Positions 27,160 to 35,398 of a stretch of 64,000 nucleotides of DNA are shown here, one piece after another (positions within the stretch are counted from its first letter, which is position 1; each line of letters starts with the position of its first letter). The stretch is taken from assembly GCA_016861345.1 (NCBI GenBank), contig BOLD01000013.1, forward strand, positions 1 through 64,000. Direction: 5' to 3'. The position numbers and the translations under genes are program-made. This stretch comes from Oligoflexia bacterium. GTDB lineage: Bacteria > Bdellovibrionota > Bdellovibrionia > Bdellovibrionales > Bdellovibrionaceae. A model generated the notes under the pieces. It was given only the letters and a program-made list of their open reading frames with translations, searched no databases and was not told where the DNA came from.

Positions 27160-28560
27160 CTAATTTAAAGCCCGAACCTGATACTTTTTCCCCTTGATTT
27201 TTCCCTCGCAAAGGCGAGAAATCTGCTCTTTTGACAACATCGAGGAAACTGCGACATAGGTGAAAGTGTCATGGATTTCAATCTTGCCCACTTCTGAAGA
27301 CTGAAGACCGCCATCCCCGGTAAAAGCACCTAAGATATCGCCAGCTCGAAGCTTGTCTTTTCGACCCGCTACGATCACGAGTGTTTGCATTTTTGCCTGT
27401 CCATAACCTGGGGGCAAACCATGCTGATTCTTAAATCCTAAATTGGGTCTTTCAAAAGTTGCTTTGGCCTGCTTTTCGACCTCAAAGATTTTAAATTTCT
27501 CACTGGGCCCCACAAAAATCACAGCCGTTCCACTTCGGCCCGCTCGCCCCGTTCGGCCAATACGGTGGATGTAATCTTCGGGCTGCAAAGGGAAATCATA
27601 ATTAATAACCAGCTCTAATTGACCAATATCAATCCCACGAGACGCCACATCTGTTGCCACAAGAATTTTATAACTTCCGTTTCGAAACATGGCCATCGAA
27701 AGATCTCTTTGGCGCTGATCCATATCACCCTGCAGACCTCCGCAGGCCACACCCTGATCTTGTAAAAGCTCAACCAGATTTGTCACAGCCGCTTTGGTGT
27801 TGCAGAAAATCAGAATTGAGTCTGCCTCGTGTTGCTGTAAAACTCGCATCAGGATATTTTTCTTATCCTCTGTTCCTAACTCATAAACAAGCTGACGGAT
27901 CAAATCAGAAGTTTCAGCAGAGTCTTCCACTTTCACTTTCACTGGATTTTTTTGATATCGCTGACTGAGAAGCTCAATCCCCTCAGGAAAAGTCGCTGAA
28001 AAAAGAACCGTTTGTAGATCTCGGGGAAGTTCACTGATGATCGCTGAAATCTCGTCCTCAAAACCCATTTCGAGCATTTTGTCCGCTTCATCCAGCACCA
28101 AAGTTTGAATTTGACTTAAATCCATTTGCTCTCGGCGAATGTGATCTAATATTCGCCCCGGAGTTCCCACCACAATATGCACTCCACGATCAAGGGCAAA
28201 AGCCTGATCTCGACCAGGGACTCCGCCTGTCAGTGGCAGGACTTGAAGACCTTCAAATTTGCGTCCCAATTTTCGAATTTCTCTGACAACTTGAGCAGAG
28301 AGTTCTCGAGTGGGGCAAAGAATCATGGCCTGAAGCACTCCGTAACGATTTTGCTCCACCTGAATCTTGTTCAGAATCGGCAGACTAAAAGCTGCCGTCT
28401 TTCCACTGCCCGTTTTTGATTGGCCAATCAGATCTTTTCCTTCAAGTAAATGCGGAAGGCTTTCCACCTGTATCGGCGTCATGGTGGCGTAGCCCAGCTC
28501 TTCAGTAACTTGAATCAGGTCAGGCTTTAGTGGGAGAGAGGAAAATGTTTGTGCTGTCAT
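27160..28560 (-). CDS. dbpA: DEAD-box RNA helicase of the DbpA type
   Basis: The protein has 466 residues, close to E. coli DbpA (457). The helicase motifs are all present: Q motif PIQVESLPHLL, motif I SKTGSGKT, VLDEADKML, SATFP, VATDVASRGIDIG and HRIGRTGRAG. The C-terminal 75 residues form a DbpA-type RNA-binding domain (LVIVAGRKDKLRAGDILGAF), which in E. coli recognises 23S rRNA hairpin 92. It probably acts in large-subunit ribosome assembly. No neighbour shares its strand. Confidence 0.92.
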   Translation of the reverse strand: MTAQTFSSLPLKPDLIQVTEELGYATMTPIQVESLPHLLEGKDLIGQSKTGSGKTAAFSLPILNKIQVEQNRYGVLQAMILCPTRELSAQVVREIRKLGRKFEGLQVLPLTGGVPGRDQAFALDRGVHIVVGTPGRILDHIRREQMDLSQIQTLVLDEADKMLEMGFEDEISAIISELPRDLQTVLFSATFPEGIELLSQRYQKNPVKVKVEDSAETSDLIRQLVYELGTEDKKNILMRVLQQHEADSILIFCNTKAAVTNLVELLQDQGVACGGLQGDMDQRQRDLSMAMFRNGSYKILVATDVASRGIDIGQLELVINYDFPLQPEDYIHRIGRTGRAGRSGTAVIFVGPSEKFKIFEVEKQAKATFERPNLGFKNQHGLPPGYGQAKMQTLVIVAGRKDKLRAGDILGAFTGDGGLQSSEVGKIEIHDTFTYVAVSSMLSKEQISRLCEGKIKGKKYQVRALN

Positions 28561-28764
28561 GGCTTCTTTGTAATCGAAGTTGGTCTCTCTGTATAGAGAA
28601 GTATAGAAAAGAAGAGGTGTCTCATTCTTAGACAGTGACTGACAATTGACCTAAAAAGGAGTGGCTTGAGGTTTAAATCAACATAAAGATCAATAGGTTA
28701 GATCATGCCTACTTTGGCCTAAACCTTGCTCATTGAGGACGAATTCCTTTTCCAGGAGTAGTGT

Positions 28765-30276
28765 ATGAATTTTTCTCTTATGAATAGACTGACTTTAGGC
28801 TTCATGGCCCCTTTATTGATCACTGTTCAAAGCTCAGCTCTTGATTGGTGGTCTGTGAGTGAAAAGGACACCCAGAACGCTGCCTGTATGGATTTAAAAC
28901 CCACATCAGAAAAGACGATGCTTGAATATCTTGAAGCAAAAACCACAGACCCTGATCTTCGCGCGAATGCCACAATCCGTGGAGTTCATTTTCAAGACGA
29001 AATCCCAGAGCTTATTGAAATCTTCTCTGGAATTCATCAACCTAGCATTCTAGCCCGTGATCCAAAAGATTTAGATGCTGCTGGCTGTGATAAAGTCATG
29101 TGCGCCATGGAAAAGCTTTATGGAAAGAAAACCGGACTCAGAATGCTCTATATTTATGCAAAATTTGGATTAACCACCAGTCCACAGGCGGATTTTCAAC
29201 CCGACAACTATCAAAACTGGAAGGCCTCGGAACTGGATGATATTTTAATTGCTCTGGAAAGCCTTCCGCCAACAGTATTACCAATTAAAGACCGTCACCT
29301 TCTTCATTTCCTCGAGGGCTACTCTTTAAAGTCATATGGTGAGGATCGAGATCTGGTTCTTGCCAATGCTCGAATGGACATCTTTGACGGGTGGAATAAG
29401 AAATCGAAGATGGAGCGTATTTCAGTAATTTTACATGAATTTGACCACATTCTCGGATCAAAGCTGGATGATACAGCCGAGTGGAAATCCATGCCACGAA
29501 AGTTTATTTCTCAATATGCTAAAACGAATGACGCCGAAGATTTTGCAGAAAGTTTTCTGGCCTATCGTTTTGCCCCTAATAAGTTAAAGAAAACTTCTCC
29601 TGAACGATACAACTTTATCAAAGAAAAACTTTTTAATGGACTTGAGTTTAAAAAAACTCGAGACTGCGAAGAGCCCTTTCGCGAAGCGAAGAATGTGGTT
29701 CAGCAGAACCTGACTCAGAAACGAGAAATTGTATCTTGGATCGTCGAAAATAAAACTGAAATCGCCAACCAGGTGAAGCGCCAAGAAGAAATAGGTTACT
29801 TCAAAGAAAGAGCCTGGGCTGCCTGCGGAGCTTCGTACTTGAATGAACTCGCCAAGATCACAACTCGAACGGATACTGATGCCTGCATCCAGCGCGTGAT
29901 TAAAAAGCGATCAGCCATTGTTGAAGCTCGTAAACATGAAAAGGAAGACCTCAAAGAAAATCAAATCCCATCTTCTCAGCTGCAGGAAATTCAAGTTTCA
30001 AAACGAAAGATCCAATATATCCGCCAAGAATTAAAAGAAAAAGCCACTGACTTTCTGGAAAAGATTTATCAAGCTGAGTTTCGATTTGTGAACAACCAAA
30101 AACAGTGTGATGACCGACTTGATTTCTTAGTTCGATACAAAAAAGAGTCTCCTCTCCACCTTGCCCCCCAAGCGATTACAAAAGCTCTGACTAAAGCTTG
30201 CGACCAAATGGAGAAAGGCGGAGTCCTTCGTCAATTCTTCGGCCCAAGCTTTGAAGATATTCTAAGAGCAAGGTAG
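28765..30276 (+). CDS. Secreted HExxH putative zinc metallopeptidase, otherwise unknown
   Basis: The protein has 503 residues with an N-terminal signal-like segment ending near SSALD. Residues 85-270 include ISVILHEFDHILGSKL, an HExxH zinc-binding motif (H224, E225, H228), followed 30-34 residues on by DAEDFAESFLAYRF. E258 or E262 there is a good third ligand as in gluzincins. The C-terminal 200 residues are helical and charged with scattered cysteines, perhaps a substrate-binding or regulatory part. The SD AGGAG lies before the ATG. An 8-bp hairpin spans its stop codon. Substrate is unknown; a peptidase acting on envelope or foreign proteins is plausible. Confidence 0.68.
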   Translation: MNFSLMNRLTLGFMAPLLITVQSSALDWWSVSEKDTQNAACMDLKPTSEKTMLEYLEAKTTDPDLRANATIRGVHFQDEIPELIEIFSGIHQPSILARDPKDLDAAGCDKVMCAMEKLYGKKTGLRMLYIYAKFGLTTSPQADFQPDNYQNWKASELDDILIALESLPPTVLPIKDRHLLHFLEGYSLKSYGEDRDLVLANARMDIFDGWNKKSKMERISVILHEFDHILGSKLDDTAEWKSMPRKFISQYAKTNDAEDFAESFLAYRFAPNKLKKTSPERYNFIKEKLFNGLEFKKTRDCEEPFREAKNVVQQNLTQKREIVSWIVENKTEIANQVKRQEEIGYFKERAWAACGASYLNELAKITTRTDTDACIQRVIKKRSAIVEARKHEKEDLKENQIPSSQLQEIQVSKRKIQYIRQELKEKATDFLEKIYQAEFRFVNNQKQCDDRLDFLVRYKKESPLHLAPQAITKALTKACDQMEKGGVLRQFFGPSFEDILRAR

Positions 30277-30283
30277 CTCTTAG
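30262..30283 (+). other. Hairpin across the stop codon
   Basis: CTAAGAGC (30262-30269) and GCTCTTAG (30276-30283) form a perfect 8-bp stem with a 6-base loop that contains the first two bases of the TAG. No T-run follows, so it is not a standard terminator; it could protect the mRNA end. Confidence 0.35.
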
Positions 30284-30331
30284 GATGCGCCGCGCAGCAA
30301 AAATAATGATTCCAATATGATTTCTCTCATT

Positions 30332-30363
30332 GAAACTTTCTTCTTTTTGAAGGAGAAAGTTTC
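30332..30363 (+). promoter_or_regulatory. Hairpin enclosing the ribosome binding site of the redoxin gene
   Basis: GAAACTTTC (30332-30340) pairs perfectly with GAAAGTTTC (30355-30363). The 14-base loop contains most of the Shine-Dalgarno sequence GAAGGAG (30349-30355), and the ATG starts at 30366 just outside the stem. If it folds, ribosome access would be altered. Confidence 0.4.
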
Positions 30364-30365
30364 TT

Positions 30366-30947
30366 ATGAAAAAAATTACTTTTGCTCTTATTCTTTTTTC
30401 GATGACAGCTTTCGGGGCCATCCAGATTTCCCCAACTTTGGAGCTTCAAAATATCAAAACTTCAAGTCTTGAAAAACAGATCCTGGCACCTGAGAAAAAA
30501 GGGACTGTCATGGTCTTTCTTTCCGCTCGCTGCCCCTGCTCAGAAAGCCACGAAGGTCTTCTCAAGAAAATGTCTGAAGAATACGCTGACTTTCAGTTTA
30601 TCGGCATTCATGCCAACCAGGATGAGGACCCAAAAATTGTTCAAGCCCATTTTCAAAAAAGCGAAATCCCCTTCCCAGTCCTTCATGATCCCAAGGCCAA
30701 GTTGGCTGATCAGCTGAAGGCCTTTAAAACTCCCCATGCTTTTATTCTCTCCTCTAAAGGCGAAGTTCTTTTCTCTGGTGGAGTAACAGACTCGCATGTT
30801 GGAGACGAGGCTCAGGAAAATTATTTAAAAGCAGCCATGAATGATATTCGACAAGGAAAATCAGTTCAAAAACCTCTTGTGCGAAGTCTTGGCTGTGTGA
30901 TCTCACGTGAAACAAAAGAAGAAAAGGAGAACGTATGGAAAAATTAG
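30366..30947 (+). CDS. Periplasmic redoxin (AhpC/TSA, thioredoxin-like)
   Basis: The protein has 193 residues with a signal peptide (ALILFSMTAFGA). It has a thioredoxin fold with VFLSARCPCSESH; C56 and C58 form a CPC in place of the usual CxxC. The resolving-like motif GVTDSHVG and a late Cys in RSLGCVISR are typical of redoxin-domain proteins that share this tail. It likely reduces or transfers thiols in the periplasm. It overlaps the next gene by 13 bases and begins a three-gene group leading to the nos locus; a link to copper handling is inference. Confidence 0.8.
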   Translation: MKKITFALILFSMTAFGAIQISPTLELQNIKTSSLEKQILAPEKKGTVMVFLSARCPCSESHEGLLKKMSEEYADFQFIGIHANQDEDPKIVQAHFQKSEIPFPVLHDPKAKLADQLKAFKTPHAFILSSKGEVLFSGGVTDSHVGDEAQENYLKAAMNDIRQGKSVQKPLVRSLGCVISRETKEEKENVWKN

Positions 30948-31405
30948 TTACAGTTTTGGTTTTAGCTCTATTCATCCCCCAAATCAGCTGCGCCCGTCCT
31001 AACTATCAAGTCGCTCAAGCTCCGATTCAAACTGGTGATGAGCAAAAAGTGACTGAAGACTGTTCTCTGAAGCTGAACAAATACAGTCTTTGCACCGCTG
31101 TTGAATGGCAAAAAATGCCAACTGAAGATGTTCGTGGAACTTTCACTTTAAAATTCTGGGAAATCACAAAAGGCAATCAGGCCTCTGGTCCCTTTATCAC
31201 TCCACCTGAAAAAATGGCTGTTGTTCTTTGGATGCCTTCGATGGGTCATGGATCTGCTCCCGTGAAAATTACAGAAATTCAGCCAGGAATATATGAAGTA
31301 TCCGAAGTTTACTTCGTGATGTCTGGCGACTGGGAGATCCGAATCCAAATTAAAAAAGGACGTGATGTCTTAGATCAAGCGGCCCTTCCTATTTATATCA
31401 ACTAA
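30935..31405 (+). CDS. Secreted FixH/YtkA-like protein
   Basis: The protein has 156 residues. It starts with a signal peptide (LVTVLVLALFIPQISC) that may be a weak lipoprotein signal, with Cys at the cleavage point. The mature part is beta-rich and contains VVLWMPSMGHGSAPVKI and IYEVSEVYFVMSGDWEIRIQI, the pattern of FixH/YtkA-like domains found near copper and cytochrome oxidase genes. The Met/His-containing MPSMGHG could bind copper. It sits between the redoxin and a barrel protein, with overlaps or gaps of a few bases, so the three are co-expressed. Confidence 0.7.
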   Translation: MEKLVTVLVLALFIPQISCARPNYQVAQAPIQTGDEQKVTEDCSLKLNKYSLCTAVEWQKMPTEDVRGTFTLKFWEITKGNQASGPFITPPEKMAVVLWMPSMGHGSAPVKITEIQPGIYEVSEVYFVMSGDWEIRIQIKKGRDVLDQAALPIYIN

Positions 31406-31408
31406 AAT

Positions 31409-32317
31409 ATGAACTCGATTTTGCTCTTTTTACTTTCGTTCGGGTTTTCACTTCACTTATATGGGGCCTCTTGCTGCGGGGGCTCTTCGGCCGTACCTTC
31501 TCTCATTACTGGTGATGATAAAGGGCAAATCACCACATCTTACACCCAATCAAATTTGACCGACCAGGTTGATCAAAATGGAGTTTGGATTCGCCGCAAG
31601 GGTCACACCTCTCAAACATTAAAATTTGACTCAGCCCTAATTTTTTCTGATCGGTGGCAGGCGGGATTGACCTTTTCTGCAATCGAAAAAAATATTAACA
31701 GCGGAGGACTACAAGAAAAGCGCTCCGCTCTAGGTGACGTAATTCTCACTGGTGGTTTTGAAAGTCTGCCTGAGTGGGACTATTCTGTCTGGCCACCAAA
31801 GGGTTTTACTTTTATGACTCTGACTCTTCCCACTGGAAAATCAATTAATGAGTCCTCGACAACTCTTGGAACTGATATTTCTGGACGGGGAGTTTATTCT
31901 CTTGGCCTTGGCCAACTGCTGATGAAAGCCATTGGGGCCTGGGACTATCAAGTGATGATTGAAGTTCATCAGTCTTTTGATCGCAAGGTCTACTCCCCTA
32001 CTCTTGAAAGGGACGTCACCTTGAAACCTGGAATTGGATCAACTCTCATGGCAGGATTGGGCTGGAATGTAAAAGAGTATCGATTGGGGGGATCCCTCTC
32101 TCATCTTACAGAAGATCCAATGAAAACTTCAGAACCCGGATCGTCTGGACTGACTCAACAACGCCTCACAACAGCGTCAGTCACTGCTGGATATCAAATT
32201 AATTTAGAAACTTCTTCAACACTGACTCTTTCAAGCCAAAAGCTATTCGGCGATCCACAAAATTCAGATTTAAACGATTCAATATCATTGAGTATTCAAA
32301 AAAGATGGCCCAGATAA
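31409..32317 (+). CDS. Putative outer-membrane beta-barrel protein
   Basis: The protein has 302 residues with a signal peptide (LLFLLSFGFSLHLYGA) directly followed by CCGGSSA. The rest alternates polar and hydrophobic residues in strands (GLTFSAIEKN, TFMTLTLPTG, YQVMIEVHQSF, ASVTAGYQI) and ends with a strand typical of outer membrane insertion (SISLSIQKRW). It starts 3 bases after the FixH-like gene. The CC near the mature N-terminus could bind metal. Function is unknown; a transport or sensing role with the redoxin and FixH-like proteins is inference. Confidence 0.62.
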   Translation: MNSILLFLLSFGFSLHLYGASCCGGSSAVPSLITGDDKGQITTSYTQSNLTDQVDQNGVWIRRKGHTSQTLKFDSALIFSDRWQAGLTFSAIEKNINSGGLQEKRSALGDVILTGGFESLPEWDYSVWPPKGFTFMTLTLPTGKSINESSTTLGTDISGRGVYSLGLGQLLMKAIGAWDYQVMIEVHQSFDRKVYSPTLERDVTLKPGIGSTLMAGLGWNVKEYRLGGSLSHLTEDPMKTSEPGSSGLTQQRLTTASVTAGYQINLETSSTLTLSSQKLFGDPQNSDLNDSISLSIQKRWPR

Positions 32318-32335
32318 GAACAGATAAGGGCCATC
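32298..32335 (-). terminator. Rho-independent terminator of the cytochrome c / HMA operon
   Basis: On the minus strand an 8-bp GATGGCCC/GGGCCATC stem (32335-32328 and 32311-32304) with a 16-base loop is followed by six Ts (32303-32298). It lies immediately after the HMA gene and inside the end of the convergent barrel gene. In the plus direction the hairpin lacks a T-run. Confidence 0.7.
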
Positions 32336-32338
32336 GTA

Positions 32339-32614
32339 TTAAGGCTTAATTTCAGACTTAATAACTTTGTATGATCCTGTTTCTGCAACAAGATCTGTGA
32401 TTTTCTTGACGTCAATTTTAGCGCCAGATTTTGTCGTGATCTTCAAACGACCAATCTCGACTTCACACTGATCAACTTCTTCCAACGCACAGACAGTCTT
32501 TGTGATTTTTCGGACGCACATCTTGCAGTGCATACCATCCACTTCAAAGATTCCAGTCTCAGCACTTGCTGAGACTGAAATTATAGAAATAAGAGCTGCA
32601 ATAAAAAAGCGCAT
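32339..32614 (-). CDS. Exported heavy-metal-associated (HMA) domain protein
   Basis: The protein has 91 residues. A signal peptide (FFIAALISIISVSASA) is followed by a single HMA domain with the metal-binding GMHCKMCVRKI (C30, C33). HMA domains usually bind Cu(I), and this one is predicted to be periplasmic, where NosZ copper centres are assembled. It starts two bases downstream of the cytochrome c stop and shares its terminator. A copper-delivery role for NosZ is inferred from location only. Confidence 0.85.
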   Translation of the reverse strand: MRFFIAALISIISVSASAETGIFEVDGMHCKMCVRKITKTVCALEEVDQCEVEIGRLKITTKSGAKIDVKKITDLVAETGSYKVIKSEIKP

Positions 32615-32616
32615 TC

Positions 32617-33081
32617 TTACTTTGCTCCATCAATTTGACGGAAGTACTCAAGTATCGAACGAGCTTCGTCTTGAGTAACGTTCTGGAAAGTCATCTGAGT
32701 CAAAAATTCGCCCAAAAGAGCTTGAGCTGTTGGATCTTTTTGAGTCATCTCAACTGGATTTAGAATCATGTTCATGATCCACTCAGGAGTTCGACGCTGC
32801 GTGACGCCCTTAAGAGATGGACCAACATATTTTTCCTCGATCTTGTGACAAGCTGCGCACTTGGCTTCAAAAGCAGCCTTACCTTTGCCTGCTAATTCAG
32901 CACTAAACCCTTCAATTTTAATTTCTGTGACTGGTCCAATTCCTTTATCTGACGCAGTTGGAGCATCCGCTTTTTTCTCCGCTGCAGGAGCTGCAGGAGA
33001 AGAACCTCCCCCGTCTTTCTTTGTACAACCAACGAGAGCAAGCCCAACAACAAGCGATGTTACTAACAATGATGTTTTCAT
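32617..33081 (-). CDS. Lipoprotein c-type cytochrome near nosZ
   Basis: The protein has 154 residues from ATG at 33081; the frame is open further upstream but the lipoprotein signal begins here (ALVGC, Cys19). A flexible Ala/Pro/Lys linker precedes one heme motif CAACHK and a distal-Met candidate such as MTFQNVTQ or MTQKDP. It is a monoheme cytochrome tethered to the membrane facing the periplasm. Such cytochromes occur in clade II nos clusters and may pass electrons to NosZ. It is divergent from nosZ across 227 bases. Confidence 0.88.
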   Translation of the reverse strand: MKTSLLVTSLVVGLALVGCTKKDGGGSSPAAPAAEKKADAPTASDKGIGPVTEIKIEGFSAELAGKGKAAFEAKCAACHKIEEKYVGPSLKGVTQRRTPEWIMNMILNPVEMTQKDPTAQALLGEFLTQMTFQNVTQDEARSILEYFRQIDGAK

Positions 33082-33308
33082 GTTTTTCCTTTCAAATGAT
33101 GTGTTATCGACAAATGCAAAGCTACTGGAACAAAACAAAAAAGTAAACCCCTCTTTGAGAAAATATGTCTCATCACTTTTGACTTATCCACACTAGGTTA
33201 AAAAATTGATGATGAACGTCACAATCACGAAGACGCTTGCTCATCGCGAAAGAGATCGTTAATGTTTCCGTATCTAACTTAGATAAACAACAAATGAGAG
33301 GAGAACTC

Positions 33309-35291
33309 ATGTTACGAACAAATAAATGGTCAAAGACCACGGTATTTGCTGGCGTAGCAGTTATCATGGCTCTGATCGGTTTTGCTTGTACTCCAAAATC
33401 TGGAAGTCAGAAAGCAAAAGACGGAGTTGTGGCTGCTGATGCTGCACAAAAGGTATACGTCGCGCCTGGAAAGTACGACGAATTCTACGCTTTAGTATCG
33501 GGCGGATTCAGCGGTCAGGTCTCGGTTTACGGACTTCCTTCAGGACGTCTTCTCCGTGTGATCCCTGTTTTCTCAGTTGATCCAGAGAAATCATATGGTT
33601 TCTCAGAAGAAACAAAACCGATGCTGAACACTTCTCATGGATTCCTTCCATGGGACGACTCGCACCATCCAAATTTGTCCATCACAAATGGTCAAACTGA
33701 TGGTCGATGGTTGTTCATCAACTCGAACAACACTCCACGTATTGCTCGAATTGACCTAACAACTTTTAGAACTGCTGAAATCATCGAGATTCCAAACTCT
33801 GGTGGTAACCACGGTTCTCCATTCATCACTGAGAATACAGAGTACGCCCTAGCTTCTACTCGTTTCGGTGTACCAATTCCTCAGAAAGACGTTGCCATCA
33901 GTTCATATAAAGAGAATTTCAAGGCAACTATCTCTTTCATCAAAGTTGATCCTAAATCAGGCAATATGAATCTGGCATTCCAAGTTCTTGTCCCAGCGAT
34001 CGACTACGATCTTGGAAGCTGCGGGAAGGGCCCTTCTCGCGACTGGTGCTTCTTCACTTCGTACAACTCAGAGAGAGCACACACTCTTCTTGAGATCACT
34101 GCTTCGAAGAATGATAAAGACATGGTCACTGCAATCAACTGGAAAACAGCTGAGAAGTGTATCGCTGATGGAAAAGCAAAAGAATGGAAATCATCTTATG
34201 CACACAACACCTACAGTGATGAAACACACTCTGCAAAATCTGAAATCTTGAAATCTCAAAAGGTTCTTGATCCAAAAGATTGCCCAGGCTTGATGTACTA
34301 CATCCCAGTTGCTAAGTCTCCACACGGTATGGATACAGATCCTACTGGTGAGTACTTTGTTGCTGGTGGTAAGCTTGCTGCGCAAATCACAGCTTACTCT
34401 TTCCAAAAACTTCTTAAAGCAATTGAAGAGAAGAAATTCACTGGTGATCTTGGCGGAATTCAAATTCTTGACTACGCTTCAGTTATGGCCGGCGAAGTTC
34501 AAAAGCCTTGTCTTGGACCTCTTCACACTGAATACGATGGTAAAGGTTATGGTTACACATCATGCTTCGTGAGCTCCGAAGTTGTTAAGTGGAAACTAGG
34601 AACATGGGAAGTTGTTGACCGTATCCCAACTTACTATTCTCTTGGACACTTAATGATTCCTGGCGGAAACTCAGCTAAACCATGGGGTAAATACCTATTG
34701 GCAATGAATAAGATCACTAAAGATCGTTACTTACCAACAGGCCCAGAGTTGGCACAAGCAGCTCAGCTAATCGACATCAGTGGCGAGAAGATGGAAATGC
34801 TTTCTGACTTCCCAACTATCGGTGAGCCGCACTATGCACAGGGAATTCCTGCTTCCATCATCAAAGACAAGCAAGTAAAGATCTTTGAGCTTGATAAGAA
34901 CAAACACCCTTACGCTGCTAAGAGCGAAAAAGAAGGCAAAGTTGTTCGTGATGGCAACACAGTTCACGTTTACCTAACAATGATTCGTTCTCACTTTGGA
35001 CCAGACAATATTGAAGGTATCAAAGTTGGCGACACTGTTTATTTCCACGTGACAAATCTTGAGCAAGACTGGGATATCCCACACGGATTCTCAATTCTTG
35101 GCGCAAACGCTGCTGAACTCTTGATTATGCCAGGCGAAACTCAAACAGTTAAATGGAACCCAGAAGGCGAAGGCGTCTTCCCATTCTATTGTACTGATTT
35201 CTGTTCAGCTCTACACCAAGAGATGCAAGGTTATATCCGCGTATCTGCAAAAGGGTCGAACACACCGATTAAATTCTCTCTCGGAAAATAA
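33309..35291 (+). CDS. nosZ: Nitrous oxide reductase, clade II type
   Basis: The protein has 660 residues from ATG at 33309, chosen because GAGAGGAGAA precedes it and a Sec-type signal follows. The signal ends in LIGFACTPKSG, a near-lipobox rather than the Tat signal of clade I enzymes. The propeller domain shows the CuZ histidines in DDSHHPNLS, GGNHGSPF, KSPHGMD, GPLHTEYDG, SLGHLMIPGGN and GEPHYAQG. The cupredoxin domain has the CuA set DIPHGF and CTDFCSALHQEM. All key ligands are therefore present. It reduces N2O to N2 in the periplasm. Downstream nosB, L, D, F and Y genes support the call, and no nosR is visible. Confidence 0.97.
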   Translation: MLRTNKWSKTTVFAGVAVIMALIGFACTPKSGSQKAKDGVVAADAAQKVYVAPGKYDEFYALVSGGFSGQVSVYGLPSGRLLRVIPVFSVDPEKSYGFSEETKPMLNTSHGFLPWDDSHHPNLSITNGQTDGRWLFINSNNTPRIARIDLTTFRTAEIIEIPNSGGNHGSPFITENTEYALASTRFGVPIPQKDVAISSYKENFKATISFIKVDPKSGNMNLAFQVLVPAIDYDLGSCGKGPSRDWCFFTSYNSERAHTLLEITASKNDKDMVTAINWKTAEKCIADGKAKEWKSSYAHNTYSDETHSAKSEILKSQKVLDPKDCPGLMYYIPVAKSPHGMDTDPTGEYFVAGGKLAAQITAYSFQKLLKAIEEKKFTGDLGGIQILDYASVMAGEVQKPCLGPLHTEYDGKGYGYTSCFVSSEVVKWKLGTWEVVDRIPTYYSLGHLMIPGGNSAKPWGKYLLAMNKITKDRYLPTGPELAQAAQLIDISGEKMEMLSDFPTIGEPHYAQGIPASIIKDKQVKIFELDKNKHPYAAKSEKEGKVVRDGNTVHVYLTMIRSHFGPDNIEGIKVGDTVYFHVTNLEQDWDIPHGFSILGANAAELLIMPGETQTVKWNPEGEGVFPFYCTDFCSALHQEMQGYIRVSAKGSNTPIKFSLGK

Positions 35292-35307
35292 TCGAGTTTT
35301 AGGTGCA

Positions 35308-35326
35308 GGAGTGGATCATCCACTCC
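35308..35326 (+). other. Stem-loop after nosZ
   Basis: GGAGTGG (35308-35314), loop ATCAT, CCACTCC (35320-35326): a perfect 7-bp hairpin 16 bases after the nosZ stop without a T-run. It may stabilise the nosZ mRNA 3' end, together with the terminator just after it. Confidence 0.5.
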
Positions 35327-35335
35327 TCACTTAAT

Positions 35336-35361
35336 AAAGAGAAGGCAGGGGCCTTCTTTTT
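35336..35361 (+). terminator. Rho-independent terminator between nosZ and the nosB-like gene
   Basis: AGAAGGC (35340-35346), loop AGGG, GCCTTCT (35351-35357) then TTTT (35358-35361). Upstream AAAG bases can extend the stem. It ends 37 bases before the next ATG. It likely stops most transcripts after nosZ and lets some read through. Confidence 0.8.
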
Positions 35362-35398
35362 GTTAAGTGTCCCCGTTGAAACTACTGAAGGAGTTCTT

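Noticed and set aside
28672-28726. Distant AGGTTTA/TAAACCT inverted repeat before the HExxH gene
   Set aside because: Short arms over 40 bases apart in AT-rich DNA; likely chance.
33206-33219. FNR/Dnr-like box (TTGAT-GATG-AACGT) upstream of nosZ
   Set aside because: Only the first half-site matches TTGAT; the second differs too much from ATCAA.
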